From the NCBI GenBank assembly GCA_021784535.1, contig JAJYHW010000074.1, positions 1 through 27,250 of the forward strand: a DNA stretch of 27,250 nucleotides, written 5' to 3'. Within the stretch, counting starts at the first letter, position 1. Every line of letters starts with the position of its first letter. The notes under the pieces are model-generated. The model saw nothing but the letters and a program-made list of their open reading frames with translations, searched no databases and had not been told where the DNA came from. Origin of the DNA: a bacterium. Lineage in GTDB: Bacteria; Patescibacteriota; Microgenomatia; Levybacterales; UBA12049. Positions 7,570 to 14,723 of this stretch are shown one piece after another. The position numbers and the translations under genes are program-made.

Positions 7570-8553
7570 ATGACATTTTTCCCCACAGTACGCATGCGAA
7601 GAACGAGACAAACTAAAATTTTACGCAATCTTGTGAGTGAAACACATCTCTCAATCGATCAATTTATTTATCCGTTATTTATTTCAGAAGAGCTCGCAAA
7701 ACCGCAAGAAATTGCAACAATGCCTGGAATCAAACAATGGACTATTACTACCGTTACTGAAGAAGCAAAGAGGATATACAATCTTGGTATCCCCGCAGTA
7801 CTTCTTTTTGGTATTCCTCAAAAAAAGGATGCATTTGGATCACAAGCCTACACGAAAACAGGAGTAATTCAAAAAGCGATTAAGCAATTAAAAAAACATT
7901 GTCCGGAATTGCTGGTAATTACCGATGTGTGTTTATGCGAATATACCAATCATGGTCATTGCGGTGTAATTCAAAATACATTTATACAAAATGACCAATC
8001 GCTCAAATTGCTTGCTAAAATGGCTTTATCGCATGTTCAGGCAGGAGCAGATATGGTTGCACCCTCTGACATGATGGACGGAAGAATAGGGGATATCCGC
8101 AAAACGCTGGATGCCAACGGGTTTTCTCAAACACCAATCATGGCCTATTCGGCAAAATATGCTTCTTCATTTTACGGACCGTTCCGAGAAGCAGCGCAAT
8201 CAGCACCGCAATTTGGAGACAGAAAAACTTATCAGATGGATCCTCGTAACGCACGCGAAGCACTTCGTGAAGTAGAACTGGATATCATTGAGGGAGCTGA
8301 TATTGTAATGGTCAAACCGGCAATGGCGTATATGGATATTATACAAAAAGTAAAACAGGCATACAATCTTCCAGTCGCCGCGTACAATGTCAGCGGTGAA
8401 TATTCCCTAATAAAAGCAGCAGCGCAAAAAGGATGGATTGATGAAAGAAAGGTAGCTCTTGAAGTGCTCATAGGGATAAAACGTGCAGGAGCCGATATTA
8501 TTATCAGTTATTTTGCACCACAAGTTGCAGAATGGTTAAAAAAGGACGTATGA
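7570..8553 (+). CDS. hemB: Porphobilinogen synthase (5-aminolevulinate dehydratase), zinc type
   Basis: 327 residues, full length. The active-site zinc cysteines are present in TDVCLCEYTNHGHCG (C121, C123, C131), so this is the zinc-dependent form. The two Schiff-base lysines are in AYSAKYASSFYGPFR (K196) and VMVKPAMAY (K249). It condenses two 5-aminolevulinate molecules to porphobilinogen in the cytosol, feeding hemCD. The substrate source is not encoded in this window (no hemA, hemL or ALA synthase). The gene begins a plus-strand pair with the second ferrochelatase, 38 bases downstream. The start at 7570 is set by the extended -10 box at 7559-7564. An internal Met (residue 9) is an alternative start. 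Confidence 0.96.
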   Translation: MTFFPTVRMRRTRQTKILRNLVSETHLSIDQFIYPLFISEELAKPQEIATMPGIKQWTITTVTEEAKRIYNLGIPAVLLFGIPQKKDAFGSQAYTKTGVIQKAIKQLKKHCPELLVITDVCLCEYTNHGHCGVIQNTFIQNDQSLKLLAKMALSHVQAGADMVAPSDMMDGRIGDIRKTLDANGFSQTPIMAYSAKYASSFYGPFREAAQSAPQFGDRKTYQMDPRNAREALREVELDIIEGADIVMVKPAMAYMDIIQKVKQAYNLPVAAYNVSGEYSLIKAAAQKGWIDERKVALEVLIGIKRAGADIIISYFAPQVAEWLKKDV

Positions 8554-8591
8554 TATATAGCTTAAAACTCAATTTTTAAAAAATTATACTT

Positions 8592-9536
8592 ATGAATATA
8601 TTTGTAATTCTTATGACCTATGGGTCGCCACAGACGATATCTGAAGTACCTGAGTATCTTAAAAATGTTTACGGCGGAAAAGATGTGCCGATTGAAACGG
8701 TTAAAGAATTTCAAAGAAGATACAAACTCATCGGCGGCTCACCTTTGGTAAAAATTACGCAAGAGCAGGCGATTGCCTTAGAAAATGAATTAAATAAACA
8801 AAAAACTGATCACTCTTTTCGTGTAGTTGCTGGCATGCGATTCTCGCATCCGTTTATTGAAGAAGTACTTATAGAACAAGCAGAAGATGTCGATGCCATT
8901 ATTGGTATTATTATGTCCCCACAATATTCACCAATTATTATGAGCGGCTATGTGCGAGAACTTGAATCCGCTGTAGAAAAACTTGCAAGAAAACCTCTCA
9001 TTTTTAAAATTGCAACTGATTGGCATCTCCAAGCATTCTTTTTGCAAGCAATGGCAGAAAAAGTACAACAAGCACTCGATACACTTTCTCCTGAAGTAAA
9101 AAAACAAACGCAAGTACTTTTCTCAGCTCACAGCATGCCAAAAAAAATTATTGAAAATGAACCAAATTATATAAGCGACTTAAAGGAAACTGCTGCAGAG
9201 ATAGCAAAACGCGCCGGAATTCCCAAAAAACGCTGGATGTTCTGCTATCAAAGCGCTGGGCATACTCCGGAAGAATGGCTCAAGCCAGATTTTGCAGATA
9301 TTATGCCAGAGTTAAAGAAAAAAGGTGAAACACATGTAGTAATTGCTCCTGTACAATTTCTTGCAGACCATTTAGAAATTCTCTATGATGTGGGCATTGG
9401 TGCACGTGAACAGGCAGAAGAACAAGGAATCCAATTTATGAGAACAGAATCTCTTAATACTTCACCGCTTTTTATAAAAGCCCTTGCTGAGGTAGCAAAA
9501 AAGACAATTAAAACGCCCAACAACACAAAACTATAA
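8592..9536 (+). CDS. hemH: Ferrochelatase paralogue, copy 2
   Basis: 314 residues. It has the family framework: LMTYGSPQTISEVPEYL, RRYKLIGGSPL, SAHSMP (catalytic H180), CYQSAGHTPEEWLKPD and DHLEILYD (E262). The APHYS motif of copy 1 is MSPQYS here, so Gln111 replaces the metal-site His; human-type ferrochelatases also have Gln at this place. It is only moderately similar to copy 1 (clear shared motifs, divergent elsewhere), so this is not a recent duplication. It could use another porphyrin, another metal or operate under other conditions. It follows hemB by 38 bases and is probably cotranscribed; a TATACT ends 1 base before the ATG, too close for a leaderless start there. Its end overlaps the convergent DUF2156 gene by 6 bases. 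Confidence 0.92.
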   Translation: MNIFVILMTYGSPQTISEVPEYLKNVYGGKDVPIETVKEFQRRYKLIGGSPLVKITQEQAIALENELNKQKTDHSFRVVAGMRFSHPFIEEVLIEQAEDVDAIIGIIMSPQYSPIIMSGYVRELESAVEKLARKPLIFKIATDWHLQAFFLQAMAEKVQQALDTLSPEVKKQTQVLFSAHSMPKKIIENEPNYISDLKETAAEIAKRAGIPKKRWMFCYQSAGHTPEEWLKPDFADIMPELKKKGETHVVIAPVQFLADHLEILYDVGIGAREQAEEQGIQFMRTESLNTSPLFIKALAEVAKKTIKTPNNTKL

Positions 9537-10511
9537 TTCTGTACTTGCTATCGCAAATAAATAATTGGGCAGATATCTTTTTTTTTCAAAAGCAATATAT
9601 CTTTCCCTCCATTGCGGTAAAAATTTATTATTAAATGCATATAACGTATTTGTCATATATACCGAGCTTAATACTTTATATAAAAAAGTAAGAAAGAGCG
9701 TGTCAGAAAACTTTTGCTCACCTTTTGCAGAATAATGAAACGTCGCAAAATTAAGACTTACTGATTGAATTCCATTTTTTTTAAAATACTCTAATGATTG
9801 GATCAATAAAAATTCTGTGAGTCCATTGGGAACATGCTTTTTTTTACGTGCTGCATCCAAAGATAAACCTTTTGAAGCGTATACAGGGACAAACGTAAGA
9901 TATCCGATCACGGTTTCGTTTTGTAAAGCCAGTACCATTTCGCAGTCCTGATCCATCTCATTGGGTATTCTTCCCAAGGTCATCGTAAATCTTTTTTCTT
10001 TTCCTCCTTTATCGTTAAGCCATTCCTCACTTATATCCTGTAACTGATTAAGATAAGCTGTGGGGATATCCCTACGCTTATAAATTCGACAGGTAACTCC
10101 TTGATTAAGGACATATCTTTCAGCTCGTCGAACTTTCTTTTTTAATAAACTTTTTTTAAACGCTGAAAGATTAATAATGGCCTCCTTGCCTATATGCACA
10201 TGTTTATGGCCTATTTCAACAAGATTTTGCAATGTTTCATGGCTCACTGCCAGAAAACAACTGGATAAACCGGCACCTTTTATAAAATAACTAAATTCCT
10301 TTAGAAGATTCGGAATTTCAGTTACCGGTCCTACAGGATCACCGCTTACCAATGCAATTTTTCCCTTAACTGCATACGAAAGAAAAGATTGTCCTGTTGA
10401 TGAAAAGAAAAAATATTTTTTATCGTGAAGCGCAAAATAGGAAAGAGAATCTTTTCCATAACGCCCCAGCAATATTTGCGCTGCGTTGATATTGTCAGGC
10501 ATTTTTCTCAT
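9531..10511 (-). CDS. DUF2156 / phosphatidylglycerol lysyltransferase C-terminal-like acyl(aminoacyl)transferase
   Basis: 326 residues from the ATG at 10511. The GNAT-like double domain of the MprF/LPG-synthase C-terminal family is seen as FFFSSTGQSFLSYAVKGKIA, VSGDPVGP, a Lys/Arg-rich KKSLLKKKVRRAERY stretch, VIGYLTFVPVY and GLSLDAARKKKHVPNGLTEF. Members transfer aminoacyl groups from tRNA to lipids or other targets. No membrane domain is attached here, so the acceptor is unknown. The start is chosen because an extended -10 box (TGC-TATAAT, 10519-10524) ends 7 bases upstream. A GTG at 10538 would place the promoter inside the gene. The gene diverges from the GT51 gene with 76 bases between starts, which may hint at a shared cell-envelope role. 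Confidence 0.85.
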   Translation of the reverse strand: MRKMPDNINAAQILLGRYGKDSLSYFALHDKKYFFFSSTGQSFLSYAVKGKIALVSGDPVGPVTEIPNLLKEFSYFIKGAGLSSCFLAVSHETLQNLVEIGHKHVHIGKEAIINLSAFKKSLLKKKVRRAERYVLNQGVTCRIYKRRDIPTAYLNQLQDISEEWLNDKGGKEKRFTMTLGRIPNEMDQDCEMVLALQNETVIGYLTFVPVYASKGLSLDAARKKKHVPNGLTEFLLIQSLEYFKKNGIQSVSLNFATFHYSAKGEQKFSDTLFLTFLYKVLSSVYMTNTLYAFNNKFLPQWRERYIAFEKKRYLPNYLFAIASTEL

Positions 10512-10518
10512 AAAATTC

Positions 10519-10524
10519 ATTATA
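10519..10524 (-). promoter_or_regulatory. Extended -10 box of the DUF2156 gene
   Basis: TGCTATAAT on the minus strand ends 7 bases before the ATG at 10511. It decides the start codon over the upstream GTG at 10538. Confidence 0.75.
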
Positions 10525-10575
10525 GCATCAAGAGCCACAAAAATTGCAATACGGGTATATAAATCAATTACTTGC

Positions 10576-10581
10576 TATAAT
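10576..10581 (+). promoter_or_regulatory. Extended -10 box of the GT51 gene
   Basis: TTGCTATAAT ends 6 bases before the ATG at 10588. It rules out an in-frame upstream ATG at 10486. Confidence 0.75.
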
Positions 10582-10587
10582 AGCTCC

Positions 10588-11295
10588 ATGCTAAGAACAA
10601 AAGTTAACTGGAAAAAGACTATGACAGGGTTAAGCGCGCTGCTCCTTCTTATGCTTATTCTTTTTTTTCTATTGATATACCCTAGAGATCTTACACTGGC
10701 ACAACAGTTACCGAAAACGCTTTCTCTACAATACAAACAGCATAAGGTACACTATGAAAATATTCACAATATTAACAAATATATTCAGGAAGCAGCCATT
10801 TCATCACAGGATAAACGTTTTTATACAAATCAGGGAATTGATGTCATCAGCACAATGAGAGCGCTCCTGATGACAATTGTTACCGGCAAAAGACAAGGCG
10901 CGAGCACAATTCCTGAGCAGCTTGTAAAAAATGCCTATTATCATGATAAAGATACTCTCATAACAGATATTGAGACAAAGATACTCGCTCCTTTTGTTAT
11001 CGCACGGTATTCGAAAGCATCTATTTTAGAAATGTACTTAAATGATATTTACTACGGAAAAAATGCTTACGGCATCTTTAATGCCAGCAATATTTATTTC
11101 CATACAACACCAAAAAACGTCTCTCTGGCGCAATCAGCATATCTTTTGGGACTTATCAACGCGCCGAGTTATTTTGGCGATCATCAGAAATCAGCGATAG
11201 AGGAGGCGATACTTGTCCTAGGTGAAATGAAACGGGATCACTACATATCAAATTCGCAAATGACTGCGGCGGAAACCACATTGAAAAAAATGTAA
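10588..11295 (+). CDS. Monofunctional GT51 peptidoglycan glycosyltransferase with altered catalytic motif
   Basis: 235 residues. One N-terminal membrane helix (about 13-31) is followed by an extracytoplasmic GT51 domain. Family motifs are QGASTIPEQLVKN (103-115), ARYSKASILEMYLNDIYYG (139-157) and AYGI. GT51 enzymes polymerise lipid II into glycan chains. The first catalytic motif, normally EDxxFxxHxG with Glu as the key residue, reads QDKRFYTNQG, so Gln74 takes the place of Glu and Asn that of His. The second catalytic Glu is probably E129. The enzyme may therefore be inactive, regulatory or mechanistically changed. It has no transpeptidase domain. The coding end overlaps a tandem palindrome. 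Confidence 0.88.
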   Translation: MLRTKVNWKKTMTGLSALLLLMLILFFLLIYPRDLTLAQQLPKTLSLQYKQHKVHYENIHNINKYIQEAAISSQDKRFYTNQGIDVISTMRALLMTIVTGKRQGASTIPEQLVKNAYYHDKDTLITDIETKILAPFVIARYSKASILEMYLNDIYYGKNAYGIFNASNIYFHTTPKNVSLAQSAYLLGLINAPSYFGDHQKSAIEEAILVLGEMKRDHYISNSQMTAAETTLKKM

Positions 11296-11314
11296 ATTTA
11301 CAATGTAAATTTAC
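11292..11314. repeat. Perfect 11-bp inverted repeat at the end of the GT51 gene
   Basis: GTAAATTTACA, one base, then TGTAAATTTAC. Each arm is itself part of the palindrome TGTAAATTTACA, so the site is two near-identical palindromes in tandem. It starts at the GT51 stop codon. It could be a terminator-like hairpin or a repressor operator for the downstream small gene. Confidence 0.6.
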
Positions 11315-11346
11315 TATTTCTTGATGAAAAATACTCCGAAATGTGC

Positions 11347-11352
11347 TATACT
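11347..11352 (+). promoter_or_regulatory. Extended -10 box of the 41-residue gene
   Basis: TGCTATACT ends 4 bases before an ATG at 11357 that opens a 41-codon frame. Confidence 0.6.
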
Positions 11353-11356
11353 GTTT

Positions 11357-11482
11357 ATGCAGATGAAGATAGCGCTTCTATGCTTATATCTGATTTCGAT
11401 TCTAGTAATAGACCAGAGTATTTTTATATTCTTCTTAATTAGACCACTTCATTTTGTAGGCAGATACGAACAGTCTATCTGA
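11357..11482 (+). CDS. 41-residue small hydrophobic protein, function unknown
   Basis: MQMKIALLCLYLISILVI, then DQSIFIFFLIRPLHFVGR and a polar tail; stop TGA. The first 18 or so residues form one hydrophobic segment and a second may follow, so it is probably a small membrane protein or a secreted peptide. The support is a textbook extended -10 box 4 bases before the ATG, as in its neighbours. It ends 8 bases before the zinc-ribbon gene, so the two may form one unit. No homology is recognised. Confidence 0.5.
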   Translation: MQMKIALLCLYLISILVIDQSIFIFFLIRPLHFVGRYEQSI

Positions 11483-11490
11483 AAGATAAA

Positions 11491-11778
11491 ATGACAGATA
11501 AAATAATGACAGACGATAAAAACGCTTCCCCTCTTTGTTTTCAATGCGGGTCTCCGCTTATTTTTGTCAGCCGGGAAATAATAAAGCTTGAAGGCTCACG
11601 TTACTCGCAGACAAATACTATATACCGCTGTTCAAACGAAGCCTGTCAGGAAAAAAAAGATAAAGAAAGAGCAGAGAGGCTAAAACTGAGACTAAGTAGG
11701 GAAACAACAGAAAAAGAAAGAATGGAAAAGATACAGGAAAAAAGAAGACTGGGGAAAAGTGCCAAGTCTAAAAATTGA
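11491..11778 (+). CDS. Small zinc-ribbon protein with charged coiled C-terminus
   Basis: 95 residues. Two Cys pairs, CFQC (C16, C19) and CSNEAC (C47, C52), make a four-Cys zinc ribbon. After that the chain is a continuous Lys/Glu/Arg-rich helix (KKDKERAERLKLRLSRET and onward). Such proteins are common in CPR-like genomes and their role is unknown; nucleic-acid or ribosome binding is a guess. A second in-frame ATG at 11509 is an alternative start. It follows the 41-residue gene by 8 bases. The stop codon overlaps the -35 element of the helicase promoter. Confidence 0.75.
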   Translation: MTDKIMTDDKNASPLCFQCGSPLIFVSREIIKLEGSRYSQTNTIYRCSNEACQEKKDKERAERLKLRLSRETTEKERMEKIQEKRRLGKSAKSKN

Positions 11779-11803
11779 CTATAGGATTAGTTTATGGTAT
11801 ACT
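11775..11803 (+). promoter_or_regulatory. Sigma-70-type promoter of the DEAD-box helicase gene
   Basis: TTGACT (11775-11780), 17-base spacer, TATACT (11798-11803) preceded by TGG (extended -10). A second TATAAT lies at 11825-11830. Either gives an mRNA leader of roughly 75 to 103 bases, unlike the leaderless neighbours. Confidence 0.6.
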
Positions 11804-11912
11804 CTTTTAAATACAGGAAATAGATATAATACTATTTCAGCTTGAATTAGAATAGTTTTGTTTGATTACATAATGCTTCAATAAAACACCTCTAATTAGT
11901 ACGGATATCTCT

Positions 11913-13115
11913 ATGTTTAAAAATCAACGACAATACAGATCAAAAACAGGAAATGGTAACTCATCCTTCAAAAGAAACGGATTTTCTTCACGAGGGAGTA
12001 GACGAAGACCGGTAAAAAAACTTGACAGCAATCTGTTTATCAGACAGGCATCAATGAAGAATACGGAAACGAATACTTCTTTGCAGACGTTTTCTGAATT
12101 TCCGCTTGCCGACAAATTACAAAGAAATATCCAGGAACACGGCTATTCTCATCCGACACAAATTCAGGAACAAACGATACCTCATTTACTCAACGGGCGC
12201 GATGTCATCGGCGTTGCACATACAGGAACAGGAAAAACGGCAGCATTTCTCATCCCGCTTGTTCATAAAGTATTCCTGGATAAAAACGAACGGGTTCTTA
12301 TCGTAACGCCTACCAGAGAATTGGCAATGCAGATAACTGAAGAACTACGTGCTTTTATCAAAGGCATGGATCTTGAGGTTGTTTTATGTATCGGCGGATC
12401 CAACATGGAGCGGCAGGAGAAAAAACTTCATCATAATCCGCATTTTGTCATCGGCACACCCGGACGACTCCGTGATTTGATAGAGCGCAGGAGGCTCAAT
12501 CTAAATCTTTTTCACAATATTGTTCTTGACGAAGTAGATCGTATGGTTGATATCGGATTTATTCGTGATGTAAAATACTTTATCTCTCTTCTTCCGCCAA
12601 AACGCCAGTCATTATTTTTCTCAGCGACAATTTCAGGAAAAGTTACGGAAATTCTGCGTGATTTTGTCACAGATCCTGTTACAGTATCAATAAAACAGCA
12701 AGACACGTCAGAAAATGTAGACCAGAATATTATCAGAGTAAACGGCAGCAATGCCAAAGTTGATACGCTGCATGATCTTTTAACGCAAAACGGTTTTGAT
12801 AAAGTGCTTATTTTTGGACGGACAAAATGGGGGATTGAGAAGCTGACAAGAGATCTTCTCACAAGAGGTTTTAAGGCAGCCGCGATCCATGGCAATAAAA
12901 CCCAGGGGCAGAGACAAAGGGCACTTGAACAATTCAAAAATAACGATGTACATATTTTACTTGCTACTGATGTCGCATCCCGCGGACTGGATATAGAAAA
13001 TGTTACACATGTTATCAACTATGACGCACCAGAATCATACGATGATTATGTTCATAGAATCGGAAGGACAGGACGCGCAGGTAAAAAAGGTACAGCCCTC
13101 ACTTTTGTAGAGTAA
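11913..13115 (+). CDS. DEAD-box ATP-dependent RNA helicase (DEVD variant)
   Basis: 400 residues. A basic Gly/Arg/Ser-rich N-terminal tail (1-40) precedes the core: Q motif (FSEFPLADKL; PTQIQEQ), motif I AHTGTGKT (102-109), PTRELA, GG, TPGR, motif II DEVD (206-209, Val for Ala), SAT (237-239), LIFGRTK, ATDVASRGLDI and HRIGRTGRAG. It unwinds or remodels RNA using ATP. The frame ends a few residues after motif VI, so it lacks the usual C-terminal extension and the RNA-binding tail is at the N-terminus instead. The long 5' leader with no visible Shine-Dalgarno resembles cold-shock helicase genes, an inference. It converges on the ANT-like gene. Confidence 0.94.
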   Translation: MFKNQRQYRSKTGNGNSSFKRNGFSSRGSRRRPVKKLDSNLFIRQASMKNTETNTSLQTFSEFPLADKLQRNIQEHGYSHPTQIQEQTIPHLLNGRDVIGVAHTGTGKTAAFLIPLVHKVFLDKNERVLIVTPTRELAMQITEELRAFIKGMDLEVVLCIGGSNMERQEKKLHHNPHFVIGTPGRLRDLIERRRLNLNLFHNIVLDEVDRMVDIGFIRDVKYFISLLPPKRQSLFFSATISGKVTEILRDFVTDPVTVSIKQQDTSENVDQNIIRVNGSNAKVDTLHDLLTQNGFDKVLIFGRTKWGIEKLTRDLLTRGFKAAAIHGNKTQGQRQRALEQFKNNDVHILLATDVASRGLDIENVTHVINYDAPESYDDYVHRIGRTGRAGKKGTALTFVE

Positions 13116-13152
13116 TTAACCAGCTTCGCACAGGAAAGTGTAAGCTTGATAA

Positions 13153-13166
13153 GTCTAGAACTTTTT
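13153..13166. repeat. Intergenic motif A (GTCTAGAAC-TTTTT)
   Basis: GTCTAGAAC followed by five T. In the sense of the minus-strand genes it reads AAAAAGTTCTAGAC and lies 8 bases after the ANT-like stop. Related sites follow the other genes of this stretch. A bulged hairpin (AGCTT/AAGCT arms, 13125-13147) lies next to it. Confidence 0.5.
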
Positions 13167-13174
13167 ATCTCTAT

Positions 13175-13945
13175 TTATGATATGATTTTCTCAATCATAA
13201 AGTCCACAAACTTTTTTGCTTCAGGATAAGTATCTTCTGGATTCTCTACTTTTTCTCTATACAGTTTTCGCCATATAAAAGCACTATCTATTAAATCAGT
13301 CCATTGAGGATAATTTGTTTTTACCCATTCTGCAGCTTTTCTTTTAGATACTTGTTGTCCATACGTAAATGTATAGAAAGCTCGACATAATGTCATAATT
13401 GCAAATCCTTGATATGGCCTTGAATACTTTGCATTTTCTATGTGCGTTCTCCATTTTCTAGCATCAATGATTATTGTATCTAAAAAATCTTGTTTTGATA
13501 TTGATTGAATGAACATTTTAGGATCAGGCCCATACAAAGCTTCTCCTTGCTCCTGAACAAAATAAAAATTCATCAAATATTCTTCTACATAATCTACTCT
13601 ATGCAAAGGTTCACCAGGACTAATAACTGCCATTATATTTACACTTGATTTAAATGTCTTTAAGGCATTTGTTGATACATATTGAACCTCAATGCGATCT
13701 GACCACTCCTTGTAATCAGATACAAATGTTTCATGCAATTTATTTAATGAAATTACTTCTTTTTCTGTAATATCAGATGTCAATACAGCTAATAGATCAA
13801 TATCGCTGATATCAAAATCAAAATCTCCCCATACAAGTGATCCATAAAGATATAGACCGATAAGCTTAGCTCCAAACTCTTCTTGCATGCGAGAAAGCAA
13901 TTCTTTAAGAATACTATTTATTTCAGGATTTTTTGTAGAAAACAT
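13175..13945 (-). CDS. Aminoglycoside adenylyltransferase-like nucleotidyltransferase with DUF4111 domain
   Basis: 256 residues. The N-terminal nucleotidyltransferase motif YLYGSLVWGDFDFDISDIDL (33-51) supplies the GS...D-x-D metal-binding site (D48, D50). The C-terminal alpha-helical part (about 150-250, e.g. ARKWRTHIENAKYSRPYQGF and LCRAFYTFTYGQQVSKRKAA) matches DUF4111, as in ANT(3'')/ANT(9) enzymes. It probably transfers AMP to a small molecule. Antibiotic modification is possible but unproven, as many DUF4111 proteins are untested. The leaderless promoter is an extended TATAAT 5 bases upstream. It is the last gene of the AT-rich minus-strand accessory stretch. Confidence 0.85.
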   Translation of the reverse strand: MFSTKNPEINSILKELLSRMQEEFGAKLIGLYLYGSLVWGDFDFDISDIDLLAVLTSDITEKEVISLNKLHETFVSDYKEWSDRIEVQYVSTNALKTFKSSVNIMAVISPGEPLHRVDYVEEYLMNFYFVQEQGEALYGPDPKMFIQSISKQDFLDTIIIDARKWRTHIENAKYSRPYQGFAIMTLCRAFYTFTYGQQVSKRKAAEWVKTNYPQWTDLIDSAFIWRKLYREKVENPEDTYPEAKKFVDFMIEKIIS

Positions 13946-13950
13946 AAAAA

Positions 13951-13956
13951 ATTATA
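13951..13956 (-). promoter_or_regulatory. Extended -10 box of the ANT-like gene
   Basis: TGTTATAAT on the minus strand, 5 bases before the ATG at 13945. Confidence 0.7.
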
Positions 13957-14039
13957 ACAGAAATAAAACTATCAATTGCAAAGCGAGTTAGGATCTTCTA
14001 AATTTTGAAGTTATTTTTAAGTACTGGCAAGCCTTGTCA

Positions 14040-14054
14040 ATCTTAGAACTTTTT
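14040..14054. repeat. Intergenic motif B (ATCTTAGAAC-TTTTT)
   Basis: It has the same core as motif A, 27 bases after the stop of the 179-residue gene in its reading direction. TTCTAA of this site can pair with a TTAGAA-type segment near 13997-14003, giving a larger imperfect hairpin. Confidence 0.5.
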
Positions 14055-14081
14055 ATAATAAATTACTTATTCAATTTCTTC

Positions 14082-14621
14082 TTAACGTTTAAATATTGCT
14101 AGGACTTGAGCTGGTTCTATTGAAACATCGCGGTAACTAATATTGGGAAAATAGCGTCCCAAAGTTCTACCTGACCAAGTACATCGTGCAGCATTCACTC
14201 TATTATCTTTTTTTCTATCATATATACTATGAAACTGTAAATAATTATCGTTATAGCCGATGACATCAGACCAAACACCTTGAAATTCGCAGGGAACTAT
14301 TGATCTTCGCTTTAGAATTTCAAGAACATGCGCAACATATCCTCCTGCATACATATCAGGATGTCGACGATCATGGTCATCGTGATCTCGTGTATTAAGA
14401 CTAAGAGTAAGAACACCGCCTATCGAATCAACATTGGTTGTTAAGTGGAATGTGGGATCTACCATATCTCTAATCTCAAACTCGACTTTTGCTCCTTCTG
14501 TTTTATAGTTATATCCAAGTAATCTTCCGGAGTCACCAGTAATTTCTCCTTTTAATTTTTTATCATCAATGTTTTCATATATGATATCCCATGGAATACC
14601 GCCTGATTCAGCTCTCCCCAT
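14082..14621 (-). CDS. Unrecognised 179-residue protein
   Basis: I do not recognise a family. It is a soluble, beta-rich-looking protein with no signal peptide: IRDMVDPTFHLTTNVDSIGG in the middle, a His/Asp cluster NTRDHDDHDRRHPDMYAGG (about 87-105), then WSGRTLGRYFPNISY near the end. The Asp/His cluster could bind metal, which is speculation. The start is supported by an extended TAAAAT 6 bases before the ATG. It sits in the accessory stretch between peptidase E-like and ANT-like genes, each followed by a related intergenic motif. The end FPNISYRDVSIEPAQVLAIF suggests a small-molecule-binding or enzyme fold, but no function is assigned. Confidence 0.65.
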   Translation of the reverse strand: MGRAESGGIPWDIIYENIDDKKLKGEITGDSGRLLGYNYKTEGAKVEFEIRDMVDPTFHLTTNVDSIGGVLTLSLNTRDHDDHDRRHPDMYAGGYVAHVLEILKRRSIVPCEFQGVWSDVIGYNDNYLQFHSIYDRKKDNRVNAARCTWSGRTLGRYFPNISYRDVSIEPAQVLAIFKR

Positions 14622-14627
14622 TAGTGA

Positions 14628-14633
14628 ATTTTA
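14628..14633 (-). promoter_or_regulatory. Extended -10 box of the 179-residue gene
   Basis: TGTTAAAAT on the minus strand, 6 bases before the ATG at 14621. Confidence 0.6.
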
Positions 14634-14639
14634 ACAGGA

Positions 14640-14653
14640 CGCTAGGAACTTTT
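14640..14653. repeat. Intergenic motif C1 (CGCTAGGAAC-TTTT)
   Basis: A further copy of the GAAC-T-run motif, upstream of the 179-residue gene. It and C2 bracket the 102-base gap after the peptidase E-like gene. Confidence 0.4.
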
Positions 14654-14704
14654 CCACTGTAGACCTACGTTGATAAGCTTTGATCAAAAATGTTTTGTTA
14701 GTAC

Positions 14705-14720
14705 GATCTTGGAACTTTTT
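14705..14720. repeat. Intergenic motif C2 (GATCTTGGAAC-TTTTT)
   Basis: It has the same core as motif B with one change and lies 3 bases after the peptidase E-like stop. Confidence 0.5.
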
Positions 14721-14723
14721 ACA

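Noticed and set aside
12512..13018. Minus-strand 168-codon open frame opposite the DEAD-box helicase
   Set aside because: Antisense to conserved helicase motifs, with no recognisable domain and no promoter.
13116..13174. tRNA-Gln 3' end duplication marking the far edge of a genomic island
   Set aside because: I looked for a copy of the tRNA 3' segment near the helicase/ANT-like boundary and did not see one.
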